A stretch of DNA of 64,000 nt from Gnetum montanum (lineage: Eukaryota; Streptophyta; Gnetopsida; Gnetales; Gnetaceae): contig MNCI01009412.1 in assembly GCA_015680685.1 (NCBI GenBank), positions 298,299-362,298 of the forward strand. The letters are read 5' to 3'. The notes under the pieces are model-generated. The model ran no database searches. It worked only from the letters and a program-made list of their open reading frames with translations, and was not told the origin of the DNA. Every line of letters begins with the position of its first letter. Within the stretch, counting starts at the first letter, position 1. A program made the position numbers and the translations under genes. Below, piece by piece: positions 23,402 to 34,861 of the stretch.

Positions 23402-24690
23402 ACAATCACATCATGAATACATGTGAAAAACCTCTTGACTCATTTGCTAAAAGAGTCATTGATGTTCACCATCTCTGTAGTGGAAACGATTAGGCTTAGG
23501 GCCATGAAGATATCAAGTAATCCCACATGAATAATACTTGCTTGAATAGCCTTATATGATTGATCAACCAACTAGTATTGTGCAGGTTCCACCTCACCAA
23601 ATTTGAGAATTAATATCTCCTCAATGCATCCCAAAGTGGTTATAGTAACTTCAAATAATGGCACAACCCCTACAACATAACAAAAAATGACTTATTTATT
23701 CTTGAGGTAGGTACATCATGTCAAAATAAGCATAACAAATATAACCAGATTAAAACAAAACTAGTCTAGTTATTTAAGCATCAAAAGCCTAAAAAATTTA
23801 ATAACCACATAACTAGGAAAGCGTTGGCATAAGGATAACCAAAATAAACAAAAAAAAAATACTTTCTATGCTATAAGATAAAGGCATTGTAGGAGCTCTA
23901 GGAGATGGGTTCGTTTTTGCATCATGAAATAGGTTTTTTCACCCACTATGAATTATTCCATTAGCTGGACACCTCCAGTAGGCCTTAGGATGATGTTTAA
24001 TGTAATTAGCAAATTCATCCTTTCATTGGTCCATCACCTCAAGCCTCACAATTGGGCTTTTGGTGAAAATTGCCACTACTATTTGGGTTAAGGATAATAT
24101 ATTGTCACCCTTGATCAATCCTTGATCATTTACCCTATACCTATAGGTAGGTGAAATAATGAAAACCATTATAAATTGATTGCATAATAAGAGAGAACCA
24201 ATGATAAATTGAAAACAAATTATAATGATTATACATACCCCTTTATATGGTAGATAGTGCTAGGGGGTTCTGAAACAATGTGTACACACAATGGTCATCC
24301 AATAAGGTGTTATCAATGTTGTACTACTTGAATTTAGGCATCTCCAAAATTTTTGATAATTTGTGAATTCCCACAATGGTTGTGTCATAATTTGCTTCAC
24401 CCTATGCACAAACCTTAGAATCTTCAACAAGGCACAATGGTTTCTATGATAGCAGCTATTGTAGGGGATGCTAAGTGTGATCAAATCATCATAGTGAAGT
24501 TCTATAATAGGTAAGTTAGGAACTCCCTTGCTCTTGGCCTGATCCATAGAAAGCCATTTTCCCACTCCATGTTTGAAGGTGGAGTTTTGGACCCAAAAAC
24601 ATGGATATAGCACAAGAGCCCCACCAGCTCAATAACAACCATTATGGGCTTCAAGGTGACCCTATACCATCCAATACATAACTGTTACAA
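23402..24690 (-). pseudogene. Antisense accessory gene of element B, upstream part with HAD/FCP1-like domain
   Basis: Continuation of the gene at 1-1392 beyond the element A insertion; being on the minus strand, this is its 5' portion. The HAD-like domain occupies about 24280-24650: MVVIELVGLL (24616-24645), RPRAREFL (24511-24544), then NTLLDDHCVYTLFQNP (24277-24324). The final DD pair, a metal-binding motif in HAD phosphatases, is intact here, while motif I reads IELVGLL instead of the expected LDLNGLL, so the nucleophile aspartate is gone. A splice-like acceptor TATGTTGTAG|GGG lies near 23670. Downstream peptides QIVVAIFTKSP and DEFANYIKHHPKAYWRC match decayed equivalents in element A. Three or more frame breaks. 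Confidence 0.6.
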
Positions 24691-26499
24691 CCTTGTAAAC
24701 CAAAACTAAAACTTCATAATCCCAAAATACCAAAAAATATTACAATTTCCATGCTAACCTTTGTGGCACTTGTAATAGTTAAACATGAGCATTAACACTT
24801 AGGCAAAAATACCAAGAGCAATAGTTTACACTTGAATGGAACAAAAATGATAGTTTAAAACCAAAAGTATGGAATTGATAATTTATATTTGAAAACATGG
24901 AAATGACTGTTTAAAACCGAAAAGATGAAAATGATAGTGTAGAACTAAAATTATGGTTTTTATGTTAAATTCAATTCTTAGTAAAACATAAAACACAACT
25001 CAAGGCCATAAGCCAGAATTCCATAAAATAGAACAACAACACCAGAACTCTAGGGAATGGCTACAATAAATAGCTAACAAAAATTATCAAAAACCTTTTA
25101 GTTTGATTCAAACCACTTGGAGATCCTTCCCAACACTTCAACTAATCTATAGGAGCTTGGAACATTGATGGAAAAAAATTTTCAAAGCTCAATGTTGCCC
25201 ATCATCATAAGAGTATATAAGTAACAACCATAAAACCTTAATTCTACACCACTTAAAGTAAACATTCATAAAAAGTTGACTGTGTATCTAATTTTTATGA
25301 TTCCATAGCTGTTGGAATTGTAAAACCATAAACTAAAATTCTAAAACAAGAAAACCCAAAAGTCCTCAACTTTTCATTCAGAAAAAAATTACAAAATTAG
25401 CACAACCATGGCCATCACAAATAAGAACCCATTTCACACGAGCTTATGGAAACACTTACTAGAAATTATCTGTTCATCCAAATTTGATGATTCCATAGCC
25501 ATTGGAATCCTTGAACAATGAAATAAAAATCAAAAACATAAAACCTAATGATTCATAAACTTATAGTACATAAAAAAACACCAAATTTACACCTAAAAAT
25601 GTCCAAGAACTGAAAACCCACTTGACATAGCCTGATGGAAACACCTATAAAAAGTTAACCATAACACAAAATTAAGTGGCTTAAAAACCAAATTAACCAA
25701 AAATAAATAACCAATAATCCAATATACTTAAAAAGGTAAACTACCTAACCATTTCCATACAAAAATTTCAAAAATTGCATTGCTTTTTGGGTGGAAAAAT
25801 CATAAGACCCATTGAATTCATGGAAACAAAATTTTTACTACAATGTAAAGAAAAAAACTTTAAATAACACCAAAAATGAGTAAACATGATCAAAATATAT
25901 AGCGATATTTTGATGAAATTTTGACTTGACCAATACACAGTCCTAGATTTAAGAAAACGTAGAGGTTCTACGGTAGAAATGGAATAAACAGAATAAATTC
26001 TAATAAAAAAACAAGGCTATGTACATAGGATAAACAACAGTGGAGCCTTCTTCAATCCTAGGAAGTGGGAGTTGGGAAAGGTCATGAGAAGTTGCATCTA
26101 CCTCCTCCAAAGTAGGGTTTTTATTAGGATCCTTCCTTCTCAACATGGTACAAAAAACTTGTGTAGAAAACACTAAAAAACCTTGAACATTGGAAGCATG
26201 GGGATGGCTACATTGACACTTGAGGTAAGAATAGCTATGACTATGCTAGAGAAGGTGGTAGTAGCAAGCACAAAGCTCCAAACGTGGACACAACAACTTT
26301 AGGAAACAACAATTATTTTTACAAATTTAAAACAAGAAAATCAACTTAAACCTAAGCGTCCACCTTGAAACCTTGGTTTTCATGATACACATTTACTAAC
26401 TTCATTGAAATTAGGGATTCAAATTAGAAATTAGGATTACATTGTATGGATGGAAAACCATAAGAGCCAAACATGCAAATTCCATGTGGGCCCCACTAA
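24691..26499. other. AT-rich spacer of element B
   Basis: No coding signal. Equivalent in position and composition to 11991-13880 of element A. The first diffuse array-like motifs appear toward 26100-26500. Confidence 0.5.
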
Positions 26500-27002
26500 A
26501 TGTTCAATAAGAAAGCCAAGAAAACCATGAATATGGTGCAATTTTGGGCTTCCAGACCTAACTAAACTAGGGTTTAGACCTTTGGGAGCCTTGGAATAGA
26601 TGCCAAATCCCATTCACTTCAAGAAACTAGTCTCCAATCCTACATCCTTTCTATGAAACCCTAGGATCAAGCTAGGAAACCAAGTGTCAAAATTCATGTC
26701 AACTGAGCTATAGAAGGCCTTAGAACTCATGTCAAAACTTGTTGTTCCATGTAACTACACTATCCTAGAGTCTAACTACACTAGCCTAGCATAGTCAAAT
26801 GGGATATGTTGTCTTTTTGCACGTTTCCTTTGTCCATCTATGATGAACATCAATCCTTGAAATCATACAACCAAAATCCGCAACTAGGAACTATAATTAG
26901 TAGTCATTGAGCACTAAAAAAGTCTCAAATCCTATAACAGGCTAGTTCTTGGCCATGACTATGCTGGCTAAGAGCATGACTATGTTGGCCTACCATAGTC
27001 GA
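26500..27002 (+). repeat. Tandem array of element B, left part
   Basis: Landmarks CTACACTAGCCTAGCATAGT near 26785 and TGACTATGCTGG / GTTGGCCTACCATAGTC near 26955-27000. The array continues at 35665 after the element C insertion. Confidence 0.65.
26998..27002. other. Left target-site duplication of element C (GTCGA)
   Basis: GTCGA immediately before the left LTR equals GTCGA at 35660-35664 immediately after the right LTR: a perfect 5-bp duplication. Confidence 0.92.
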
Positions 27003-27348
27003 TGATGAGTGGCGAGGTATCCCTACACTCAACCATACGAAACGAGCATCGCACGCGCGATCCGGTCGAACTCCGCAGATGGACTAGTTGTGGCACCTAG
27101 ATAGTTAGCCTTAGGTCGCAGTTCGCTGTCTTCCCATCTAGACTAGTTTTGCATATGTCACGTATGGTTTAGTCTAGATGAGGTGTATGATGTGTTCTAA
27201 TTCTAACGCTACTCCTGATGGCAGTGGAAAATAATATTTAACTAAATCTAAGCTAAGAGGAAAAGGGTAAGAAAATCTAATCTAGCCTAAGTGCGATGAG
27301 CAACCGATTCCTTGATCAACCGTACACATCTTGGACTTCGTGCACGAC

Positions 27349-27475
27349 TGCCACTGGGACTACCAAGCATAGGCCTAGGTACGCCACTGGGATTACCAAG
27401 CGCAGACCCCAAATACGCCACTGGGTTACCAAGCGTAGATCCCCCTAGCTACACCACTGGGCTACCAAGTAGTCA
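27349..27475. repeat. Minisatellite, four copies of about 35 bp, in the element C LTR
   Basis: Repeats of CCACTGGG(A/T)TACCAAGCG at about 27356, 27393, 27418 and 27454. Two copies remain in the LTR of E near 47933 and 47957, and traces occur in F near 53340-53370. Confidence 0.8.
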
Positions 27476-27867
27476 CACTTAAATGCTCATAATCAAGTTG
27501 TACTCGTTCCGCTTCTAGGAGATTAAGTGTGAGAAACTACTCGTGGTGAGTAACCGATTCCTTAACTAGCCGTACACACCCGTAGATGCTCGTAGTCAAG
27601 TCGTACTCACACCGCACTATGAAAGCAATAAATAACATTAAATAAATAACAATAAATAAACTAAGTGAATGCTGCAATGATGAAGCATTCTCGATCTTTA
27701 TTGCCGATCATGTGCGTGTCCAAGTACGGCACACTCGAATAAAGACACCGTACAATTACATTCACCACACTGTGGGCAGACACGGGAAAAATCTAACTCT
27801 GGAGGGATCAAACTGCCAGAGCTTCGCTACTCTAAAATCGGGATCTAGAATAAGGGATAGCCGCCTC

Positions 27868-27876
27868 TTATTTATA
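27868..27876 (-). promoter_or_regulatory. LTR TATA box of element C
   Basis: TATAAATAA on the minus strand, directly downstream of the palindrome cluster in transcription direction. The same box is kept in the right LTR (about 35518-35526), in E (about 48303-48312) and in F (about 53738-53748). Confidence 0.65.
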
Positions 27877-27892
27877 GAAATTGCGGCTGACT

Positions 27893-27999
27893 GCGATATC
27901 GCGTACGCGATATCATAGGGAAGGATGCGATATCGCGTATGTGATATCGCGGGGGATGCGATATCGCGTCGGCTGCGATATCGCGTACGCGATATTGCG
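27893..27999 (-). promoter_or_regulatory. GCGATATCGC palindrome cluster in the element C LTR
   Basis: Four clustered units: 27893-27914, 27927-27951, 27958-27968 and 27975-27999. The full unit is two GCGATATCGC palindromes joined by GTAC, so the whole is a 24-bp palindrome. Located just upstream of the TATA box. The right LTR (35543-35636) has a shorter second unit. Confidence 0.85.
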
Positions 28000-28023
28000 G
28001 CCGACGCAAACCGCGTTTCATCA

Positions 28024-28034
28024 TACCCCCATGA
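28024..28034 (-). other. Polypurine tract of element C
   Basis: Minus strand CATGGGGGTA abuts the start of the 3' LTR. The same tract occurs at 48379 (E) and, as CTTGGGGGTA, at 53918 (F). Confidence 0.8.
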
Positions 28035-28099
28035 TTGAATAAAAAATCGTCCTCGAGTTACAAGGAGAACAAGCTTCAGTGATTACACAGTGGATAGGT

Positions 28100-30890
28100 A
28101 TGGGATTATTAACTAGAAAAAGAAATGGACTAATGCCGGAGTGTGGGAAGACACAACACAGAGAAAAAATGCTACAACTACAAAAATGTGGAACTCATGT
28201 AGTTCCTGGTGGCGGTGGCTCCTCCATGGGTGCTTTCCCTTTGTCACATGCTCCAAGTTTTGAAGATTGATGACACTGAAGAATAGCCTGGAGCTTCTCC
28301 TCTTCGGTCTAAGGGTCATGTGCCATCCATGCTGATGCTCCGATGTTTGATGGAGTCGGCACTTCCCACGGACAGGGTAGTTGCGGGAACATCTGATTAG
28401 CTTTGACGTACCACGCCACGAACACCCGTCATTTCTCTTCGAAGGCTCGGGCTTTGTCTTTGTATTCATGAAGTTCTGCTAGCCATTGAGCCAAGTCGGT
28501 TGCCACATCTTTCTGTCCTTGGTAGCTTTCTTTTACCACCATGAGTTCAGAATTTGCAACATCTAGTTTTTCAGCCAACTTCTTCCGCTCTGCAAACTCT
28601 GCCTCATATTTGATGTAGGTGGAAGCTACCTGCTACTTGAGCTCTAACCTCGGGTGTCCTGTTGTTAACATGCCCAGGTTGGCATATCGAAGGTTTTCCA
28701 ACTCCATGTATTCAGTTAAGTCTTGGATCTGCAGGTCCTGGTTCTTAATTCCGCCTGGTGGGCATAGGCATAAGTGTCCAATATGGCCCCCCAATCAGTG
28801 TGTTGGGCACTGATGCTATTAATTTGAGCTTTAGCCATCTGGATCTCCTTCTCCAAGATCTATTTATACATCCCCACCTGATCATGGAAGTGCTCCTTCA
28901 GCTTCTCATGTCGTTTAGCCTCATTTTGCCACACACTAATCTCGATGGCTGATTTCTATCGAATAGCGTGCACCTCCTCCATTGAGAGGATTCAATTTTC
29001 TCTGGCTAAACGGCTTACATCTTGGTTGACTCGAATGAATTGTTCTTGCATCCGATGAAATTTCTCATTGAGAACATTCTTTTGCTTCTCCACAGAATTC
29101 AACCAAAGTTTATCTGCAACCAACTGCTTATTCTCTTCCTGTAAGGCCTTGAGTGCCTTAAGATGTGCATGAGTTTGTGCCTTTGCTACAGAGGCATCCC
29201 AAGTGGTCGTCTCCATTTCTTCTGCCACCTTCTTATTTTCTGCAATTAATTTGGTTAGTTGTTCGGTTTTGAAATTGTCCAACTAGTCTACTGGAACCAA
29301 TCGCAAGGGATCCCGTTGTGCTGCCTGTAAGGTGATGAGCTGCTCTTGTAGTTTCTGCACTTTAGCCTCAGCATGCTCAGCCCTTACTTCGGATATGACC
29401 AGTTTTCCCTTTGTCAAAATGAGGTCCGACTGAATTGCTGTTACATCCTCGGGGATGTCAAACAAGGACGTTAAAACTTATCCTATTTGAAGTAGTCTGT
29501 CCAATACATCCTCATGTTCATCAAGAGTCATTGAGGTTTTAGCAATGGTTTGAGCATCCTGTGCTTCTAAAAGATCTATCGGTGGCACAATAGGTACATT
29601 AAAAGACTCTTTGATGTGGTCAGCAACCACCTCAGCTGCTCCCGCGGCATCCTGGTGTTGCATGACAACCACAGTGGCCCCTTCACCAGTCTCTAATTGA
29701 ACTTGGAACGATGCTGCATTTCCAGAGATCTGTTGTGACCATCTGCTTTCCCCTCCTCCTGTTTGCATTAACAACTCACCCCTTGTGCGATCTATTGAAA
29801 TCGTAGGCTGGTTGGCATCATCAATGACACGGAAGAAATTGGCGTCATCACGACTTCCCCAACTGGCCATCTCAGCAATAGCCCTTAAATGGCTCATTGA
29901 CGGTCTATACTCTTGCGGTGGCGGCTGATCCTGGCCTGTACCAGGTTCTGCTTCTTGTTGTTGGCTAGGACCTATGGCTGGAGGTTGACTGGATCCTGCA
30001 AGCTGAGTTGAAGGGGTTTCAGTCACTTGTTCTTCATCTTCCTCATCTGGTCCCAACTCTTCGCGAGTGCTCTTTCTTAGAGCTGGCACATTTAGTAATT
30101 TAGTGTAAGAAGCATTTTGGGCTTTTCGAAGGACATCATTTGTATATCCCTGAATACCTTCCCGACGACACAGTCTTCTGATAAGACAGGGAAAAGGGAG
30201 TGCCATTTTTCCTTTCTTCCGTTCTTCGAATCGCCTTAGGATCTCCGTCAAATATAGATGAGGAAGGTTAGCGTTAACCTTTCCCATCAACACCGCACAT
30301 CCTCTTGCCGCATACATTCATATTCTTTTTAAGCCTTTTGTGGGGAAGAGGTGATAGGTTCCGATTTTGAAATAAACTTGCTCTTCCATGGTTAGCTCAC
30401 CAAAAGCTTTATCTCTGCCATAAGCCCTTTCTAGCCAATCCTTTCGCACATTAGGGTCTGATCGGGTGGATAATTGGGCAACGTGGGGGCCTGAATTCAG
30501 AAGGTTTAACATTTCCAAAATCGCTTGTGTAGAAAAATCCACTGTCACACCACCAATGTTTACCATGGTGCCTTCCTCCTTATTGTGCTAGAAGAGGTAC
30601 GTTTCTCCTAATTACCAGGCACCTTGTTCAGAGAGGACGGGCCATAAGGGAGACCCTTTGAGTTGATCCCTAACAGCCTCAGGAGTGAACTCTGTGAAAG
30701 ATTCGAAGTTGAGTTTCACAATCACCGAAGCAATTGTGGACTTCGTGTGGATAGCCTGAACACATTTCGGGGGCAACGTGAGTTGTTGTCCTAGTTCAGG
30801 CACAGCTGCTCCTCTTTCTGCCTGCCCAGATCATCTGGTAGGAGGTTCCTCTTGATGGATGCTGAATGAATGCACCTCCTGTTCATTATG
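28100..30890 (-). pseudogene. ORF2 of element C: putative plant transposon-type protein with coiled-coil tail
   Basis: Several adjoining frames on the minus strand (30803-30612, 30566-30318, 30317-29478, 29465-29283, 29282-28992) form one interrupted protein. The N-terminal part has LGETYLF and VYFKIGTYHL, then LRRFEERKKGKMALPFPCLI followed by RRLCRREG, a core resembling the putative plant transposon protein family found next to plant retrotransposons. An acidic and glutamine/proline-rich linker (STREELGPDEEDEEQ) follows, then a long heptad-rich coiled coil (29465 down to about 28600). The ORF2 of element F aligns over most of its length. It occupies the env-like position between gag and the 3' LTR. 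Breaks at about 30611, 30567, 30318 and 29466. An N at 30895 obscures the start. The function is unknown. Confidence 0.75.
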
Positions 30891-30894
30891 TTGT

Positions 30895-30895
30895 N
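30895..30895. other. Ambiguous base (assembly join or unresolved)
   Basis: Single N just upstream of the recognisable ORF2 N-terminus; bases could be missing here. Confidence 0.9.
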
Positions 30896-31293
30896 TAATT
30901 AGAGATCTTATGTTATTGTGTGATCGGCCCGAAAATTATGATAATGGGTCCTATGACGTAGGTGGATTTACGGTTTAGTATCCCAGTATACTTAAGGTCA
31001 TATGATTTATGGCACAATTTATCTAAGTGTTAAAAGTAACTACCCTAATTGATGTTCTTTGGACGATGAAAAATTTCAAAAAAAATTAGGCACCTTTCGG
31101 CAAGTGTCTCTCCCCCACGACTAAACTGAACACTCCGGGTTCAAGTAGGTTCAAACGGAATTCAAATCGGAGTACCAGCATGCGAGATATAGTTGAGAAA
31201 GCAAGGGTTACTCAAGCGCAAGTCACAGAGAAAAAATTCAAAAATTCCCCCCCGCATGAATGCCAACTGAAGCTAAGTGTTCCGGCGGGGGTC

Positions 31294-31382
31294 CCTATTT
31301 ATAGGAACAGGGGACGCGATATCGCGTACGATACATCGCGTACGCGATATCACATGGGACGCGATATCGCGTATGCGATATC
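31294..31382 (-). promoter_or_regulatory. Internal LTR-like promoter upstream of ORF2, element C
   Basis: Minus-strand CTATAAATAG (31295-31304) preceded by a palindrome cluster at 31315-31382 with GCGATATCGCGTAC and GCGATATCGCGTATGCGATA. Arrangement and motif equal those of the LTR promoter, and the flanking CTCGGCCCAACTGC resembles the LTR end. ORF2 starts about 400-500 bp downstream. Confidence 0.7.
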
Positions 31383-32765
31383 TCGGCCCAACTGCAATGA
31401 GACACCTTAAAGAAATCGAATTTTTAATGATTTTTCATGAAATTAATGTGTAAAGTGAGGACATTGGCAAGGATTAATGGATTCAAGGGTAATTACATAA
31501 ATTCAAGAGGCACTTTGAATGATAAAGATGTGAATTTAATGATTAAAAATTTGGCGGTTATGAAGAAAAGGGAATGTAATGGAATATTGGAACATTAAAG
31601 TTTAGAGGGTTAATAAATGGGAAAGAAATTTACAAAAAATTAAGCTGAGGGTCAAAAATTGTGTGTTTAAGCGAGAGAATTAAGGAAGATTACAACAAAA
31701 TTACACAAGTGGGTCCTCCCCAAAGTAGGTTTCAACCTATTATGCCCTTGTGTAATCACACTTAAAGTGTCCGTGGGTACTAGAAGGGTTAAATGTAATC
31801 TGCACTAACTCCACAAAACACACACATGTAAATATCACCGGAATGAGATGAAAACTTTATGTTACATGGGACACGAGCTACAATTACACGAACAGTGAGA
31901 TGAGACGAAGTGTAGAAAGGTATCGTAGAGATTGGGACATGAGGTAACTGACCAAGGCTACAATGAATCCTGCGTGAAAAGCATGATTAAGGTGTCATTA
32001 ACCCATCGTTCCAAGATCAGGACCAAGTCCATCCTTCTAATCAGTGACATCGCATTGCTTCATCCAATGAGAAACAACTATGAGAGTACCAAAACAACAA
32101 GGCATACGATCACTTGGCGCTTAGTACAAGGGAGGAGTGATTTTTGTTTTATGGCACTTTTCTTATTCTTCTTTTTTTCTCTTCTTTTGCACTTTATTGA
32201 ATCCAGAGAAGCCACCAATCTTTAGGAATGGGTGCATGTCTTTCCAGTGAGACCCCCTAGAACAGCTTTTGAATTTTGAGTGCCCTTTTGATTACTCTTA
32301 CTCCCATTTTTCATTAGATCTACAAGGATCTTAGTACAACCATATTGCATGATAACTCCCACAGATGTCACCAAAGAGAATCCACAAGTCCCCTTGATGT
32401 CACACCCTAATCATTCCCTCTTGGTCCATCCTTCTTCATTCTGGGTACAATGAACACAAAATTAATTTTAAGTTTTAGAAATTTCAAGAATATCACTGTA
32501 CCCTCGAACAGAACCTCTTTATTTATAGAGTGGATGAGTGGGTGTAGTGGGCTCACTGTTTCAAATAATTGATCACTCATGACTTAATAACATAAAACAC
32601 ATCTCAACCAACGATCCACATGAGTGTTTTATTCGTAGATGAGATTACTTACAAAAACATGAAAATACAAACACACAAAAAGATAAAACAAAAAGTTGAA
32701 AAATGAAAAACTGGAAAACAAAAAGTTGTAAAATTAAAGAAAATTAAAAATATTTATTAATCCTG
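31383..32765 (-). other. Conserved non-coding spacer between gag and ORF2, element C
   Basis: No coding signal. Blocks are shared with the spacers of E (49100-50270) and F (57640-58940), for example GGGTCCTCCCCAAAG (31706) against GGGTCCTTCCCAAAG (49131), and CCCCTTGATGTCACACCC (32391) against CCCCTTGACGCCACACCC (49837). Confidence 0.65.
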
Positions 32766-32769
32766 CTTG

Positions 32770-34749
32770 TTATTGAAATGGGGGATATCCCCCATAACTA
32801 AACGGTTGAGTATGGCTAGGATTAATAAATGGAAAATGAGGATCCTTGCATATTGGAAATATTGAAGCTGGTCCATATTTATCACCTTGGATTTCACACA
32901 CTTTGTAATAAACACAGTGGGGCACTTCATACGATGTAGTTCCCGGATAACGAGTTGACCCACTATGATGTTTAGGACCGTTAGATGGTATGCAAGGATT
33001 GGGCTGATGCCTCCCATGGTTGTGTTCATTGGGCCTTATGGTTGTTGGAGTGTAAGTTGGTGGCCCTGATGAAGTTACATGAGGCGTTGGGTTCAAAGGT
33101 AAGGGTGCACCACATTGTTGGACTTGTGCTGGGTTGGAAGATGCAGTGGCCTCAGAGTTATGTTGTCCCTTCCTACGGCCGTGTTTAAAGAAAGGACGCC
33201 TTTGATGTTGAGGAGGCTCTTCACTGCTGTTAGTAGCAGCAGCACAAGTGTTGTTCGTGGGTTGCGGTGGTACAAACACCTTAGGAACAGTTGGTGGCAT
33301 TGTGGAAGGAGGGAAAGGATGAGAATGTTGAAAGTTAGGAGGAATGTAAGGTGCATAAGGTGGTGGTTGTGTTGGAGGTATGGGTTGATGGTATTGTGAA
33401 GAATGGTATTGTGGTGAGATAGAGTATGGTGGCCTAGTTGAAGAAACAGGATGTTGAACATTATAAGCATTTGGATTCAGAAAATGTGAAGGGTGCCTCC
33501 AGTCTAAGTGTGGATTCCCCCATGACTGGGATTTTTTCCACTATGGTCTAACACAGTATCTCTGTACGAACTCTGGATGTAACGTGTTTCCCCAATGCTC
33601 ATGTAGATGTAACAGTATTGGGCATTGGCCTTTGGGGTGATCGTACAAGCATATGTTGCATTCATATGTATGATTGGCAGTTGAGCACTTATTCCCTTAA
33701 TTCCTTCTTTCCGAATGTCTATGGTTTCGCCTTGCTTCTTGGGTTGTGAAAATTCTATCTCTAATGATGTTGACAAATTCTTCACTCTTTTGATTCATCC
33801 ATTCCAACATCTTATTGATCTTTGCCTCAGCTTCTTCTAACAATTGTTGTATTGGCAAAGATGATGTTTCCACCTTGAGATTCGTTGATCTCTCCTTGTT
33901 ATGATCATGGACCTTTGTTGAGTTACAATTTCGGTCCCGTTGATATTTTTCAATGCTCTCCCATGTAGCTATTTCTTCTTCTTATTTTGCTACCCACTTA
34001 ATAAGATCTTGGATTTGATGGGTTTGTAGGTTTTATAGTTGACCTCAGGCATATGTTCCTAAGGTCTCTCTTGTTTCATTATGTAGCCCATGAATGATAT
34101 GGTACATTAGCCTTTCCTCGGAAAACCCATGGCCTGGACAATTTTTTAACAGTGAATAATATCTTTCTAAGGCCATGTCCAAGGGTTCATGTTTTTCTTA
34201 CTTCCATCCTTGGATTTGTTTCCTCAAGGCTGACACTCTTGCATAGGTTTGGTATTTTTCGTTAAAGACCTCTACCATTGTTGACCAGCGTCGTATTGAA
34301 TTTGGTTTTAATGATCTATACGATACTTTAGCTTGGTCAACAAGTATCATAGGAAAGAGCTTCAGTTTTTGCCAACTGTTATCAACGTTATTCCATGTGT
34401 AGGCATCGTGGAAGGCTAGTAAATGTTGATGCGGATCTAAGTCATAGCCTCCTGAAAATTTGGGAAAGTTGTTTAAATCGAGCCTAGGTAGTTGGCTCTC
34501 TTTACGATGCCTACGTGAGATTCGAATAGCCTCTTGTATTTGCGTGAAGCTTGTAGTGGCCATTGGGGGTTCATCGTCATCAAGTAAGTTATGATTTCGT
34601 GCGTTATGATGACGTTGTTTTTGTTCATTCTTATAGAAAACTCCCACTTCAGGTTGTATACTCCAATCTTCATCTTCATATAGTTCGTTGGTCCTCCAAT
34701 GAACTTCGTCACTCAGTGTGGCGTTATTATCATCTTGTAGGAGAGGCAC
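32770..34749 (-). pseudogene. gag: gag of element C (few breaks)
   Basis: Starts with ATG at 34749, 136 bp after the 5' LTR. The core (34749-34198) has FPKFSGGYDLDPHQHLLAF, then LKLFPMILVDQAKVSYRSL and SIRRWSTMVEVFNEKY, the Athila-type gag signature. A stop ends this frame at 34197; coding continues with YYSLLKNCPGHGFSEERLMY and a zinc knuckle near 33625-33665 of form CNICLYDHPKGQC (CX2CX3HX4C). The C-terminal 33300-32770 is a proline-, histidine- and asparagine-rich tail of 176 residues ending at a stop. The relation to the gag of D, E and F is clear. Confidence 0.8.
32786..32797 (-). other. Internal polypurine-tract-like site, element C
   Basis: Minus strand TTATGGGGGATATC, at the end of gag. 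Equivalent sites lie at 50286 (E) and 58943 (F) after gag-protease or pol. It resembles the tract next to the 3' LTR. Confidence 0.5.
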
Positions 34750-34861
34750 TGTTGTGTGTGAATTTATGTGACTTTTTAATAATTATTATTTTCTGCTGAA
34801 AGATATATCGTTAAGTCCTTTACAGTGACCTTGTATGATATAACTAATCTAGATAACTAGC

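Larger units (their letters stand above)
27003..28023 (-). repeat. 3' LTR of element C (left copy)
   Basis: 1021 bp. Aligns along its length with 34885-35659 except for about 245 bp (27220-27460) missing in the right copy at an ambiguous base. Contains a TATA box on the minus strand, a palindrome cluster and a CCACTGGGATTACCAAGCG minisatellite. Confidence 0.92.

Noticed and set aside
27893-27914. Palindromes as cloning or adapter artefact (EcoRV site GATATC)
   Set aside because: They recur in diverged form in both LTRs, in the internal promoter, and decayed in element E, so they are genomic.
27893-27999. Regularly spaced palindromes as a CRISPR array
   Set aside because: Units are adjacent, vary in length, have no unique spacers, and lie in the promoter of a plant retrotransposon LTR.
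33115-33399. Plus-strand open frames over the gag tail of element C
   Set aside because: They are shadows of the proline-rich minus-strand gag frame, with no family resemblance.
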